Source of the DNA: Paratinospora sagittata
Lineage: Eukaryota > Streptophyta > Magnoliopsida > Ranunculales > Menispermaceae
NCBI GenBank assembly: GCA_035771175.1
Contig: CM069600.1
Coordinates: 2,013,501-2,077,500, forward strand
Direction of reading: 5' to 3'
DNA length: 64,000 bases
The notes beneath the pieces were generated by a model. It was given only the letters and a program-made list of their open reading frames with translations, searched no databases and was not told where the DNA came from. Shown here piece by piece: positions 17,319 through 28,361 of this stretch (the stretch's first letter is position 1; each line of letters starts with the position of its first letter). Made by a program: the position numbers and the translations under genes.

Positions 17319-19316
17319 GTGCCTGCACGAGGTGATGAGCATATTGAGGAAGTTAGAGGAATTGAATGTGTAGACCAATATGAAATTGGAGGGCAGTCTA
17401 GTTCAAATGATGATGGTCCAGGGGAGGCACATGCCATTGATGAGGGAGATTTGTCACCTAATGTGCATGATGATGGACCAAAAGGTGACCCCGATGTTGA
17501 TGTCGGGGATGGAGTAATAGTGAATGATTTTAGGGGAAGTATGGGGTCTAGCACTGGGATCGACATTGGAGCATCGTCTGTTGTCATTGAGAAAAACCAA
17601 CTATTCAGTAGTAAAATGGAGTTGCGACGACATGTTTGCCTGCATGCGATGACACATAAATTTGAATTCAAGGTCTCTCGGTCAACAAGACAGTTGTTTG
17701 TTGCAAAATGTATAAGCGAAGGTTGTAAATGGAAGGTACGAGCAACCAAGTTAGCAAAGTCAGAGTATTTTAAAGTAAGCAAATTCATTCCAACACACAC
17801 TTGCTCTCGTGATGCTATTCACCATGATCATCGTCATGCTGGGAGTTGGTTGATCGGTCATTTCATAAAATCAAGGTACGAAGGGGTTGGACGTGCTTAT
17901 AAACCAAAAGATATTATCGATGACATGCAAAGAGAATTTGGAGTGAACATCAGTTATGATAAAGCTTGGAGAGCAAGGGTATGTGCTTTGGATTCCATAA
18001 GGGGTTCTTTAGAGGAATCGTTCGCAATTCTTCCTTCATATTGTGCAATGTTAGCGTCAAAGAATCCTGGATCAGTGACTGACATACAGACTGATGAGAA
18101 TAATCACTTCAAATATTTTTTTATGTCCATTGGGCCATGTATCAAAGGATTCCACAACAGCATTAGGCCTGTTATTGCTATTAATGGTACACTTTTGAGA
18201 GCAAAGTACCTTGGAAGACTATTTATAGCTACGTGCTTAGATGGAAACAACCAAGTTTACCCTATTGCATTTGGTATTGGTGATGCTGAGAATGATACTT
18301 CTTGGGAGTGGTTTATGTTGAAACTTAGAGAAGTCATTCCTGAAGTCGAGGATTTGGCGTTTGTATCTGAGTTGAATAGTAGCATTGAGAAGGCAATCAA
18401 GAAGGCGTTTCCCCATTCCATCCACGGTATATGCATCTACCACTTAAGCCAAACTCTCAAGTCGAAGTTCAAGAACAATACTTTGATTCCCTTGTTCAAC
18501 GCAGCAGCAAAAGTTAATTGCATGCTAGAGTTTGATAAATTGATGAGGGAAATTACTAGATGTGATGTAAATGCTGCCAAGTATCTGACTGAAGTTGGTG
18601 TTCATAGATGGGCCCGTGCTCATTTTGATGCTAGGAGATACAATATAGTTACAAACAATATTGCAGAGTGCCTTAATGCAATTTTGAAAGATGTTAAGGA
18701 GCTTCCAATTAACATGTTGATTGATCACTTGAGGGGTTTATTGCAAAATTGGTTCTATGAGCGTCGGACTACAGCTGCAAATATGAAGTCTTTCTTGACT
18801 GATTGGGCCGAGTCCGAGGTTCGTAAAAGGATGGACATGTCAGCGCGCTATCGCGTTCATCCTATTGATTGTTATAAAATGGAGGTATTTGATGGAGATA
18901 GGAATAGTGTGGTGAATCTACATAACAAGACATGCTCATGCAGAGAATTTGACCTTGATCAACTCCCATGTGCACATGCCTTAGCTGCTGCTCATTATTG
19001 CCACACCACAGTCGATGGCTTGTGTTCCCATTTTTATACCACAACATCTTTGGTGGTGGCATACACAGAGTCTATCTATCCTATTGGACACATGGAAGAT
19101 TGGAAAGTTCCAGATGAAGTCAAGTCAAGAGTTGTTCTTCCTCCATTGACAAGTCAATCATCTGAGAGAAAACGAAAGTACCGAACCAGGTTGAGTGAGG
19201 ATCGAGTCAATCGACAAATGAGGAAATGTGGTAGATGTCAAGGTATTGGTCACAATAGGCAAAATTGTAAGGAGCCCTTTCCTTTCCATCCTCAGAAGGG
19301 TGCAACATCATCTTGA
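17319..19316 (+). CDS. Mutator-like (MULE) transposase, catalytic site altered
   Basis: This 665-codon uninterrupted frame is a plant MULE protein. In order: an acidic N terminus (1-90); a zinc-finger DNA-binding region (about 95-170, with C131, C136, H160 and a following Cys); the transposase core (about 255-460) with CLDGNNQVYPIAFGIGDAEN and NNIAECLNAI; NWFYERR (477-483); a SWIM finger CSCREFDLDQLPCAHA (539-554); and a CCHC knuckle CGRCQGIGHNRQNC (637-650). The family usually has DGTHLK and VSDRHASI. Here these read NGTLLR (N289) and VSELNSSI (E351), so two acidic catalytic positions are changed, while E450 remains. The frame is otherwise intact over 2 kb. It may be a recently inactivated copy or a domesticated protein. 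Telo-box-like aaaccctaaa sits near 17061. Terminal repeats were not located. Confidence 0.9.
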   Translation: MPARGDEHIEEVRGIECVDQYEIGGQSSSNDDGPGEAHAIDEGDLSPNVHDDGPKGDPDVDVGDGVIVNDFRGSMGSSTGIDIGASSVVIEKNQLFSSKMELRRHVCLHAMTHKFEFKVSRSTRQLFVAKCISEGCKWKVRATKLAKSEYFKVSKFIPTHTCSRDAIHHDHRHAGSWLIGHFIKSRYEGVGRAYKPKDIIDDMQREFGVNISYDKAWRARVCALDSIRGSLEESFAILPSYCAMLASKNPGSVTDIQTDENNHFKYFFMSIGPCIKGFHNSIRPVIAINGTLLRAKYLGRLFIATCLDGNNQVYPIAFGIGDAENDTSWEWFMLKLREVIPEVEDLAFVSELNSSIEKAIKKAFPHSIHGICIYHLSQTLKSKFKNNTLIPLFNAAAKVNCMLEFDKLMREITRCDVNAAKYLTEVGVHRWARAHFDARRYNIVTNNIAECLNAILKDVKELPINMLIDHLRGLLQNWFYERRTTAANMKSFLTDWAESEVRKRMDMSARYRVHPIDCYKMEVFDGDRNSVVNLHNKTCSCREFDLDQLPCAHALAAAHYCHTTVDGLCSHFYTTTSLVVAYTESIYPIGHMEDWKVPDEVKSRVVLPPLTSQSSERKRKYRTRLSEDRVNRQMRKCGRCQGIGHNRQNCKEPFPFHPQKGATSS

Positions 19317-19560
19317 GAAGGCAAGGTATTATTATACTAATTATTAATGTTAATGTTTTTTAAAACATTATATATTGCATTTATGCTCTTTGGAGTTGTT
19401 AGGTTTCTACCATTTGTGTTCTTTCAATTGATATTCTATGCTATATAAGTGTGTGTGTAGCATAAACTAGAAATATACTAATAATACAGTGATAAAAGAA
19501 GATGCAACAATGTTGGCAAGTGCGCACAAGAAGTTCACCCATCCAACAATTAAGTACGAG
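19317..19560. other. Region downstream of the MULE frame
   Basis: AT-rich sequence without an open frame; the 3' untranslated region of the MULE gene would lie here. A short (GT)n run occurs near 19451. Confidence 0.4.
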
Positions 19561-19564
19561 ACAT

Positions 19565-20290
19565 TATATTAATGAAACTAAAACTTTTTGAAAGTTTTCA
19601 ATCAACCACCCAAGAAGTAGCAAGTAATTGGAATATATCCCAGATACACTCAACATTGTGAAAATCCTTGTTGAATATTCTATTGTTCCTATCAAGCCAA
19701 ATACTCCAAACTCCCAAAAAAATGATGGCTCTCCAATAATTCTTGAATGAATTATGCAATTTCTCATTACTAGGAAAGAGGAACAACTCTCTGCTATTGT
19801 TTTGCACAGGGAAAAGAGACACCTAGGCAGTTCTACTTCTTCTCCCAAAGCCTTGTAGAGAATGAGCAATGAATGAACTAGTGGTCTGAAGTCTCACTTT
19901 GAAGTTTATACAAACAATACCAATGAGGAGGCTAATATTTTTTAGGAAATCTTTGCTGGAGTATATCTGCCTTATTGATTTTTTTCATGGGCAAGGAGCC
20001 ACCTGGAAATGCTAACTTTGAAGGGCACATGAGCTTTCCAAATAAATGAGAGGGTTGGAAAATTTGGCTAATGGGTTTAACAATGAGATTCTCAAAAATA
20101 AGATTTGGTGGTGAAAGTCCTTGAAGGATCAAAGGTTCAACTATGTTTGTCCTCAATCTTACAAAGATAACACCCTCCCCGTGACAAAGAGGTAGTAAAA
20201 CCACCTATCTTTTCACTTTAGAGTCTCCAAATCTGTCGTTTATGTTCTTTACACCCAAAATAATTGCAAAACCAGTTGCCTTGGAGAGCA
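19565..20290 (-). pseudogene. LINE 3' end relic
   Basis: On the minus strand, translation with several frame breaks gives KKINKADILQQRFP near 19990, then FLGVWSIWLDRNNRIFN and LLATSWVV, matching the zinc-binding C terminus of plant LINE polyproteins (compare WSLWIERNRRVF in the LINE at 4239). Stops and frame shifts separate the pieces, so it is a fossil. Similar unreadable sequence may continue to about 20450. Confidence 0.75.
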
Positions 20291-20578
20291 ACCCCAAACA
20301 ATTCAACTTTGTTAATGTACAGTTCAATTGATGCCACTTGCCCCCGAACTTTCCAACTTTGGTACTTGAGGTTTTAACTTTTAAGAATAGTCCTCTTTTT
20401 TAATGTCATTTGCACCAAATCCCATGGAAACAAAACAATTTTCTTTTCCTTTACAAGACAATCAAGTAAGTCTAGAGTTGTCTTTGTCCTTATGAGTATT
20501 ACCTTTATCATCCACATATTCTATGGCGTGAATTGTTTGACACTTCATTATTTTTAACTTCTTACTTCTCTTTCAAAC

Positions 20579-20881
20579 GGTTAATAGTTAGCTTGATATG
20601 CACTGTTTGGCCAACACCTATCAGCTATAGCTTTTAGGTCAAACAGTTTTTAACATGGTAGCAGTGCCTTGTAATTCTTAACGTCCTATGTTCAATCCTC
20701 CTTCCAAGCATATTTACTTGTTTATCTAATTTATCAATCATGTCTTTCCTCCCCATTATAAAAATCTATTCCACGTGCCATCATTCATGCGAGGGGGAGT
20801 GTTAATATCTATCTTCGCTTGATATACATAGTTGGGTCCCTACGTGACAGCTACAACTTTTGGATTCACTGGATTCTAACA
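20579..20881 (+). mobile_element. TRIM retroelement with perfect CAAAC duplication
   Basis: Two short direct repeats, 20579-20655 and 20800-20881, begin (T/G)GTTAATA and end TAACA. They share gcttgatat, ggcca/gggtcc and the ctatagcttttagg/ctacaacttttgg block. After the first comes tggtagcagtgc, a variant of the initiator-Met-tRNA primer-binding site. Before the second comes the purine run gcgagggggag. The 5 bases on each side (20574-20578 and 20882-20886) are both caaac. Length 303 bp with no coding capacity. This fits a terminal-repeat retrotransposon in miniature, moved by another element's proteins. Confidence 0.85.
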
Positions 20882-21838
20882 CAAACTTTACATAGAGTTC
20901 AGGTTTTTAATTCTTCTTTTGTTCTTCTTCATTTGTTTGCTTCATTGAAGGTCATAAGTTACAGACTTACAGTCATCCATTCATTGTTCTATATTGCATT
21001 GATTGTTTGTAAGTTCTTAATTTTTTTTCATGTTTTTTGTGCATATAATATTACAAAATTCCATTATTATCGTAGTTGTTTTAATAAAAAAAAAGAACTA
21101 CTGGCAATGTAAATATAGACTTAGCCATTAATGGAGCACATTCATGCAGCACATAGAAATGGAGTTTCTTTCTTATGTTAAATCTTTTTATCCTTGTTTT
21201 ATCAATACAAATAGGGATCTATGACATTATAACACCTCATTTGATTTGCATTTGCAGATTTTCTACGAGAAGAGCCAAATATAAGTCTTAGCTTAATAAT
21301 TGGTACTTTTTGGAGACAAATCTTTTGATTATGGAGTCGACTGGTAACAACAGATTTTTCTCAATTTGTAGGTCTCCCTGACTGAATCACATGGCATGTC
21401 TATTATACATCATCAGCTTTTGTATCAAAATTCTTGTTTTTGGTTTCTTGAATGGAGAACACTTAATAGAGACTCTCCTTAAACATATATTTATGTAAAC
21501 ATGCACATATTTTTGTAAAATTCAATGCTAGTACTAACACATAGTGAAATGCAATGTTATTGCAGAATCCTTTAATTTTCATATTCTTATTTTGTGTGTA
21601 CAATAGTTTTGGTTGAATAGGAGGAACCTGTTCCCAAGGAAGATAGAAAGAAAACTTCATAAAAAGAATTAAGGGTAGGAAGAAGTTGACCCGTGGATGC
21701 ATGAATGGAACACTATTTCAGCAGTGCATGATTCTTATTAGGACAGGTTTTACTGGTTTTTTAAATGTTCATATATTAAAAGTACAAGGGTGATGAAGTT
21801 AACTTTTTTGGTATGTAATTACAGCTTGGATATAAAAA
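20882..21838. other. Intergenic, no gene seen
   Basis: AT-rich sequence with short open frames of no recognisable content. Nothing here shows splice-linked coding sequence. Confidence 0.5.
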
Positions 21839-22045
21839 GTAAGGCCCTCTTTAGGAGAGCTTTTCTGATAATCGCTTCTAAAAAAAATACTTTTGAAAAA
21901 AGTTAGTCTCACCTAATTTCTTCGAAAAATAGAAAATTATTTTTTACCATCGTAGTTTGGTTAGAAATAGGTGTTGTTAAACACTTCTAAAAGTATTTTT
22001 GCTCTAAAAATATTTTGAAAAAGCTATTTCGTACCAGGCTTAGAT
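21839..22045. mobile_element. MITE-like repeat
   Basis: The block opens aaggccctctttaggagagc and carries aaaagcgcttcta-type words in both orientations (cgcttctaaaa near 21873, cacttctaaaagtattttt near 21982), ending near ttcgtaccaggcttag. This composition is typical of small plant MITEs. Ends and target duplication were not resolved. Confidence 0.35.
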
Positions 22046-22049
22046 AGAG

Positions 22050-22982
22050 CATACTGGAGTTTTTTTGGGAATGTTTTCAATTATTTAATAAACCTGCTTA
22101 TTAAAAAAAAGAAATAATGGTAATATATTCGAATGATAATATGCGTTTGATGAGCTTTTTTTTCCTTAAAAATATTGTCAAAATCTGACTTTTGGTTTGT
22201 GATTTACAAAAAAAAGTACAATTTAAAAAGTAAAAATTTTAAAAATAATATTTTATTATTTTTTAAAAATAACATTTTTTTTATAAATTTTAAAAAATTA
22301 TTTTTAAATTTTAATCAACCAAATATGTTTTTTGTGTTTTCGAATATTCAGATACAAAAAATTGTATCTAATCACAAACTAAACTCAACCATGCCCACCA
22401 TGCAATTTAATTTACATGCTAGTTATAGTGAACAGAAAATATGCATTTTAAGAAAGGCATCTGGCGTTTTCTGTAGACAATAGCTTACTCACAATTATAA
22501 AATGCTTAAACCTCATCAACAATCAATAATTTATTATTTTCAAGCAAGAAACTTATCAATAGGCAAATTAATTTAATAATAAAAAAAAAAACACAAGCAA
22601 ACAAATTTCAGACTTTAGAGCAAAAGGAGAGCATTTTAAAATTTAAAGGCAACAAAAAAAAAAAAAAAGCACTACCATTTTAATTTTATTCCAATATGGG
22701 TGATCCCAAAATCAGAAACAATTCTCTCAAATGAAGCAAACTCGAGATTCAAGAAACTCAGTTGTGTAAACATTCTACATCTGTTCTTCATTTTCCCATT
22801 TCGAATCAAACAGGAAGGAATTGAATATAGTCATGGAAAATCTACCATGACATGAATACAACATGACTCTATTTCAGTAATGGAATGCAGATTTATAATA
22901 AAAAGAGAAGATTTTCTACTGTTACAAAATTTGGTGGGCAAGTCAAGAAGCTGTGGTTGTGCTGATAACTCATATTGGAAAA
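22050..22982. other. Intergenic downstream of TIM14
   Basis: Very AT-rich with A-runs near 22580 and 22651. No coding sequence was recognised. The TIM14 3' untranslated region (minus strand) should occupy the part just below 22983. Confidence 0.5.
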
Positions 22983-24286
22983 TTAGAATGCAGACCCACT
23001 TCCCTTTGTTCTTCCTGTCAAGGTTTCCTTTGCTTCATTAATTTTCGAAGCAACATAATGGCTCCCGCCGCTGTCAGGGTGGTTTGCGACCATAACTCTT
23101 CTGTGAGCCTCCTTGATCTTCTCCATCACTGCGTGCTCCCTGGAGGAACCCCCAAGAAACCAAAGTTCAAATGAAATTTTTACGTTATTTTCGCGAATAA
23201 TGCAAAGGGAGAAAAGAAAAGAAGAATGATAGGGTTTTATAATTCTAAAGAAGAAGGAGAGTACAAAAGAAAAAAAAAGAAACACAGCTTATATAACTAC
23301 CTAAACAAATAAAATTACTATACTACATCTAATAATAGATAAGTACTCTAATGATTTTCATGACAATAGCTAGATTAAACAATTGAAACCATATACTTAG
23401 TGAACATAGAAATGTACAAATAATGTTAATTAGATGTAGCAAATATAACGTTTTTGAAATTGGAAAACCACATGTACCTGAGGCCAAGAATTAATGCGGC
23501 TTCTCTTCTCGTCATGACCTTGTCAAAGCCACCATCGTAGAATCTGCGTACTCGTGGAACAACAGGTCGTGCCTTGAATGCTTGCCATGCTTGGATTAAG
23601 TATCTGCTTCCCAGAGCAGCAGCAGCCACAGACACACCAGCGATTAAAGGAGCCTCCTGGATAAACATTACAGTGAGAGCATAGATGAACAATGCCATCA
23701 AATTATATTATTTGTTTTAAGGCATTTTCCCAGTGCAATGATAGTTTCAAAAATTATCAAACCTTGTGTGATAAACACCTTGTTCGAAGAGAAAATAATC
23801 GATGACATAAACAAGTCGCATGCTTTTGAAAATTAATCAGTTTTCCCTTTTGAGTATGCATACAAATTATTTAGAATAAGGGGAATACCCTAAATCTGCG
23901 ATGTAGGCGTAGTTAACAGTCCATTCGATAATTCTTCTCATTACCTCTAGTGGGAAAATAATCCCACAAAACAAACAAAATATAGAAATTGTACAGTACG
24001 AAATCGTATAAAAACAGGCTTGTTCTAAACATACTTACAAAAAAGGAAGAAAATTGTGCAATTTAAAAGTACCATCTCAACGGATCCTATCATGTCAAAA
24101 CAATACGCTACATAATCAATGCTTCATACCATTGTCATCCTTTGAAAGATAAGCTTAGCATGTTTTGAGTGTGTCAAGTCAAAAGCAGACCCAATTGATA
24201 GCAGTACATTATAGAGAAATCTGAGACAGCAATGAATTGATAATCAACAACTAAACTGAGAGTATTGATAGACTTACCATTGCCAT
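22983..24286 (-). CDS. TIM14: TIM14/PAM18 mitochondrial import J-protein
   Basis: Member of the Pam18/Tim14 family, the inner-membrane J-protein that stimulates mitochondrial Hsp70 in the TIM23 import motor. Three coding exons, 24286-24278, 23656-23478 and 23139-22983, join with GT-AG introns into 114 aa. The first exon codes only MAM. A membrane segment covers about residues 6-22 ([16 protein letters not shown]), followed by [13 protein letters not shown]. The short C-terminal J-domain (about 50-114) has [14 protein letters not shown], the HPD motif at 83-85 in [12 protein letters not shown], and ASKINEAKE, ending GSGSAF. This matches the recalled plant homologue (about 112 aa). No defects were seen. 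The first ATG after the leader acceptor was used. Confidence 0.95.
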
Positions 24287-25649
24287 TTCCCAATAGCTTG
24301 AACTATTACAAATTTGAACCTGCAACTGCAATGAAACAAACTTGTAAGTAACACAATAAAGGACAAAAACAAACTAATAACAATAATAATGAAGATACTT
24401 GTTAACTACTGCTGCCATTACTATTACACTTACTATGATTTACCATCAATTTTATGGCACATCACATATGGTAAGCCATCTAAGCAAACATAGAGCTTAA
24501 AATATCGAAATACTTAAAATTGGCAGAGAAATATGTTTAATTAAACACACAACTCAACTAAGTCTTTCCCCAACTACATGGTGCTGTAGAAACCGTAAGA
24601 AGAAAGAACAAGAGAGAAAGATCAAGAAAGCAATTCAATATTTCAATCAATAATTCGGTGACTTCTCAATCACATCCTAAAATATTTATAGATTAATATG
24701 ACATCTAAACTGACACTAATTAGGACTCTTAAACAAACTCAAACTCTATCCAAAATCCTAAACAAAATATGACAAAAAAAAAAAAAAAAAATTAAGGAAA
24801 TTCTAATTAGACTCTGACACTACTCATGCATATCCTGCATCACATGGGGTCAGCTCAAACAAATAGATTTAGAATAAGCACGTAAATTTCCTATATCCTT
24901 CGATATGATCAAATCTCAATTGTTAATAAAATTTTCAAGACTTGTATCATAACACTTTTAAGGCTTAATCCCTTCTATAATTCAACAAATCCGGAGCTTC
25001 TACCTATCTAAAAATCAAGCTTGTTTCCAGAAATATTTTTATTAATTAGTTAAATATAGCTATGTTGTAGAACATGAGTGTGCGGGTATAGAAAATGAGG
25101 TAATGTATGTGGCGAACACGGGTTGTATGGGCTAGTTTTTAAGATTTGTGGGTGCTGTAATTTTCTATTTAAAGAGAAAGAATCAATTAGAAAGGAGAGC
25201 GGAAAATTATTCACAAAGTCATATTCTAATCTATTGGAGGTTTTGGTTCCTTCGAATAAACCATTTAGAGGTCTTGGATCCCTCAATTAAGCCAATTATC
25301 TTTCTTTTTTCTCTTTATTTTATTTTATTTATTTGTAAGAAGTGGGTTCACATCATCCATAGCTAGAGAAACAACATCCAATTTGTACAACCTAAATAAA
25401 TATCCAATCAAGTCTCATTCAATCCATCCTCTGTATCATTCGAATCCTCACAAAGTAAAGAAAACCTAAAATTAACCAAACAAAAAATACTAACAAATTA
25501 TTAAACCATCAACACAGACAACAAGAAGATTAAAAGAACGAAGCTATATATATATATATATATAATAATAAAAAACCCTAGACCATGAGAGCGTAAAAAA
25601 ATAAAAATAAAATAAAAAAATTACCGTATAAGAAGAACTGAAGCGTTAC

Positions 25650-25705
25650 CTGCTGTCTCTTCTTCTTGCTACTTCAAATCACTTTACGCTGATAACAGAG
25701 AAATC
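25650..25705 (-). other. Probable TIM14 non-coding first exon
   Basis: Minus-strand sequence ending gagacagcag followed by the donor gtaacgct (25649 downward) pairs with the acceptor at 24320 (gcag before gttcaaattt), 33 bases before the start codon. This implies a leader intron of about 1.33 kb. The exon's 5' limit is a guess. Confidence 0.5.
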
Positions 25706-26074
25706 ATGCGAACGAAGATATATATATACATGATTTTCGGCTTGTTGCACAAGAAAACCACCTTAATATTGGAAACCGTGGACCGCCTTTCTTGTTATTC
25801 AGACCCCGTCCAACCTGACTTAATTTTTAAAATAATAATAATAATTATTATTATAAATATTAATTTTATTATAAATTTTTGTAACTGTACATTTAAATTA
25901 TATATGTATATTTATTAAATTATTTATTATATATATTAAGATATATAAAATATTAATATTTAATAAATATGCATGTATAATTATATATATAATTAAAAAA
26001 ATTATAATTAAATTAATATTTTTTTTAAAAAAACACTGCATAAGATCTATACATGTAATTTTTAAGGGTGTACA

Positions 26075-26213
26075 TCAACCCAACCAACATGATCGAATCA
26101 AAATAAAATTATTAGGTTGGGTTGAATTTTAAAATGTCCAATTCTATTAGTTTGGATTAGGTCACAGGTTTCACAATACTAAAACTTGACTAACCCAGCT
26201 CTTTGCACAGTAT

Positions 26214-26252
<39 letters not shown>

Positions 26253-26545
26253 GTTGATAACGTAGAGTGTTTATTTTAAATAGATTGAGATATTAGTGCT
26301 AAAAATCTTTTATTTAAGACTAAAATATATAAATTTGCAAGTTGTACAAAATCGAGCTCAAAAGTTGGCCCCTAATTAAAGTTAAGTATAGTTTAAAATT
26401 GACTAAAGATTAGGTTTAAAGTCAATCCGATCGACCAATCCAACCCAACTTAAATTAAAGCTCGTTTTGATTGAGTTGGATTGGATTGAATTGGATTTTA
26501 GTCCAAAATCGACTCAACTCAACTTATGTAAATCCGTACCATGAT
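26075..26545. repeat. AACCC/GGGTT-rich dispersed repeat
   Basis: Starts near aagggtgtacatcaaccc and contains ggttgggttgaat, caacccaactt and gactcaactcaac in both orientations. It resembles the blocks at 1-440 and 12905-13429. The (TA) microsatellite lies inside. Probably an old non-autonomous element. Confidence 0.45.
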
Positions 26546-26599
26546 ATTAGAATAAAGTTATTTTACCTTTAAAAATATATTTATTTACCTAAAGTCAGG

Positions 26600-26772
26600 T
26601 AACCTTGTTGAACGAAAGATAAAATATAAGTCGCGGTTGAAGGGCGAGGTCTTCGAGTTTGAGTTCGTGTCTACACTTATCTGTCTACTTTTGAGAGGGA
26701 CACCCAATAAACTCTATAGTTCCGGACTCCGAAATAGTCTACCAAGGAGTCATAAACCAAAAAAAAAAAACA
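26600..26772 (+). mobile_element. SINE-like element with A-tail
   Basis: gagtttgagttcgtgtctac resembles a B box; upstream gtcgcggttgaagggcgagg could cover the A box region. It ends with ggagtcataaacc followed by an A-run at about 26759-26770, as expected for a retroposed element. Confidence 0.45.
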
Positions 26773-28361
26773 TTTATTTATTTTGATCGCCTGATCGGTT
26801 GGGATTTTAAGATAGTTTGATTTATTTTTTATTTTTTTATTTTAAGATTGGGGCTGAATTATGCTTAAAAATATTTTACTGAGTTTGTAGAAGATAAAAA
26901 TATATATAAATCAATATTAAGTATGAAAAGAAATAAAAAACTTTAACTATAAAATATAATCATTTTGTTATAACTTTAATTTGAAATCAAGACCTCAGAA
27001 TTTGCACTATTATGCGTCCAAATGTTGAAGTAAAGATATAAATCTCAATTGAGTTGGGCATTAAAATTAACATCTTAATTGAAAATCAATTTAGGTGCTT
27101 TATGATGATTGAAGAAAATGTTAATCTAATTGTAATTTTTACAATTACATGTACAACTTTACATACATATTTATTAAATATTAATATTTTATACATCTTG
27201 AGATGTATAAAAAATAATTTAATAAATATACATGTATAATTACACATATAATTACAAAACTTTACAGTTAAATTAACATTTCCCTCGTGACCAAATGTCT
27301 ACAAATAACTCATGCATCTCTATATTCTCAAACCTTATGGTAATAAATCTATAGTTAATGTATTTATATTTATATTTAGGACCGGGCTAGGGGTACTATA
27401 TATAGTGCCAAAAGCCCTTTTTTGACAAGTTATTTCCATATTCTCAAGATTAAAATAGTGCCAAAAGCTGCAAATTAAGGACGCTTTCTGTATCCAAAAA
27501 TTTAAAAGCACAAAAAACACATTTAGTTAGTTAAAATTCAAAAATAATTTTTTAAAATTTACAAAATAAAAACATGTTTTATATAAAATGTTGTTTCTGA
27601 GTTTTTACTTTTTGAGTTGTATTTTAATTTTCGGATCATGAACCAAATGCAGCCTAAGTAAATTAGTAAGGCCTAGAATCAATGCGAGTCCAGAGAAAAA
27701 CAATCTTGTTAACCAGGCTAATGGAAAAAAAGACCTAAACCTAGCAATAGAAGGGCAATATCTGTGACTTGGACACTCTTGCAATACTTAATATAATTTG
27801 TAAACTGACTACATAACACAAGTTCCTTTCATCAAAAATCTGAGAATCATATATTTTGTAACATATAAAATTGAAACCCAAACAGCAAATAACATAGTTG
27901 ACATGGTAAATAAAGATATCCACATCAACCCAAGTTCAATTAGAGTGCATAGAGCAAAATTTCAGTTTTAAACTGGCTCCAAGGTGATTCAACCTGTCAA
28001 ATATCACAAATAAACTGACTACATGTAACTGTACGAAGATCTATATATATATATCATCCTCCTCCCAACGAATCACAACTCTTCTCTTCTCACAAGAAGA
28101 AAAAAAGAAAAGAAAAAAGAAAAAAAGAGGGCTTCATTCTCTTATATGGCAAATCTATTCATTTTATCAAAACATCATCTGGAGGTGACTAAGATTACAA
28201 CAGTTTTGAAATGGGTACCTGCAAGAAATCAAGTTATATTCTATGGAGCTCATTATAGAAGCCAAGTTCCATGTCACCGCAAAAAAAGGAATACAAAAGG
28301 ACTAAAATGGTACTGACCTTTACAGATGATTCCAGACTTAAAGAGTTCATTTAATACTGTA

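Larger units (their letters stand above)
25706..28361. other. Intergenic between TIM14 and the SWAP70-like gene
   Basis: AT-rich DNA with the GGGTT-rich repeat at 26075-26545, a (TA) run at about 26216-26249 and a SINE-like element at about 26600-26772. No gene was recognised. The segment 28219-28317 on the minus strand is bounded by gtcagtacc and tttcttgcag, so it could be a 3' UTR intron of the downstream-lying gene. Confidence 0.5.

Noticed and set aside
17294..17800. 168-codon minus frame
   Set aside because: Antisense shadow of the MULE transposase N terminus.
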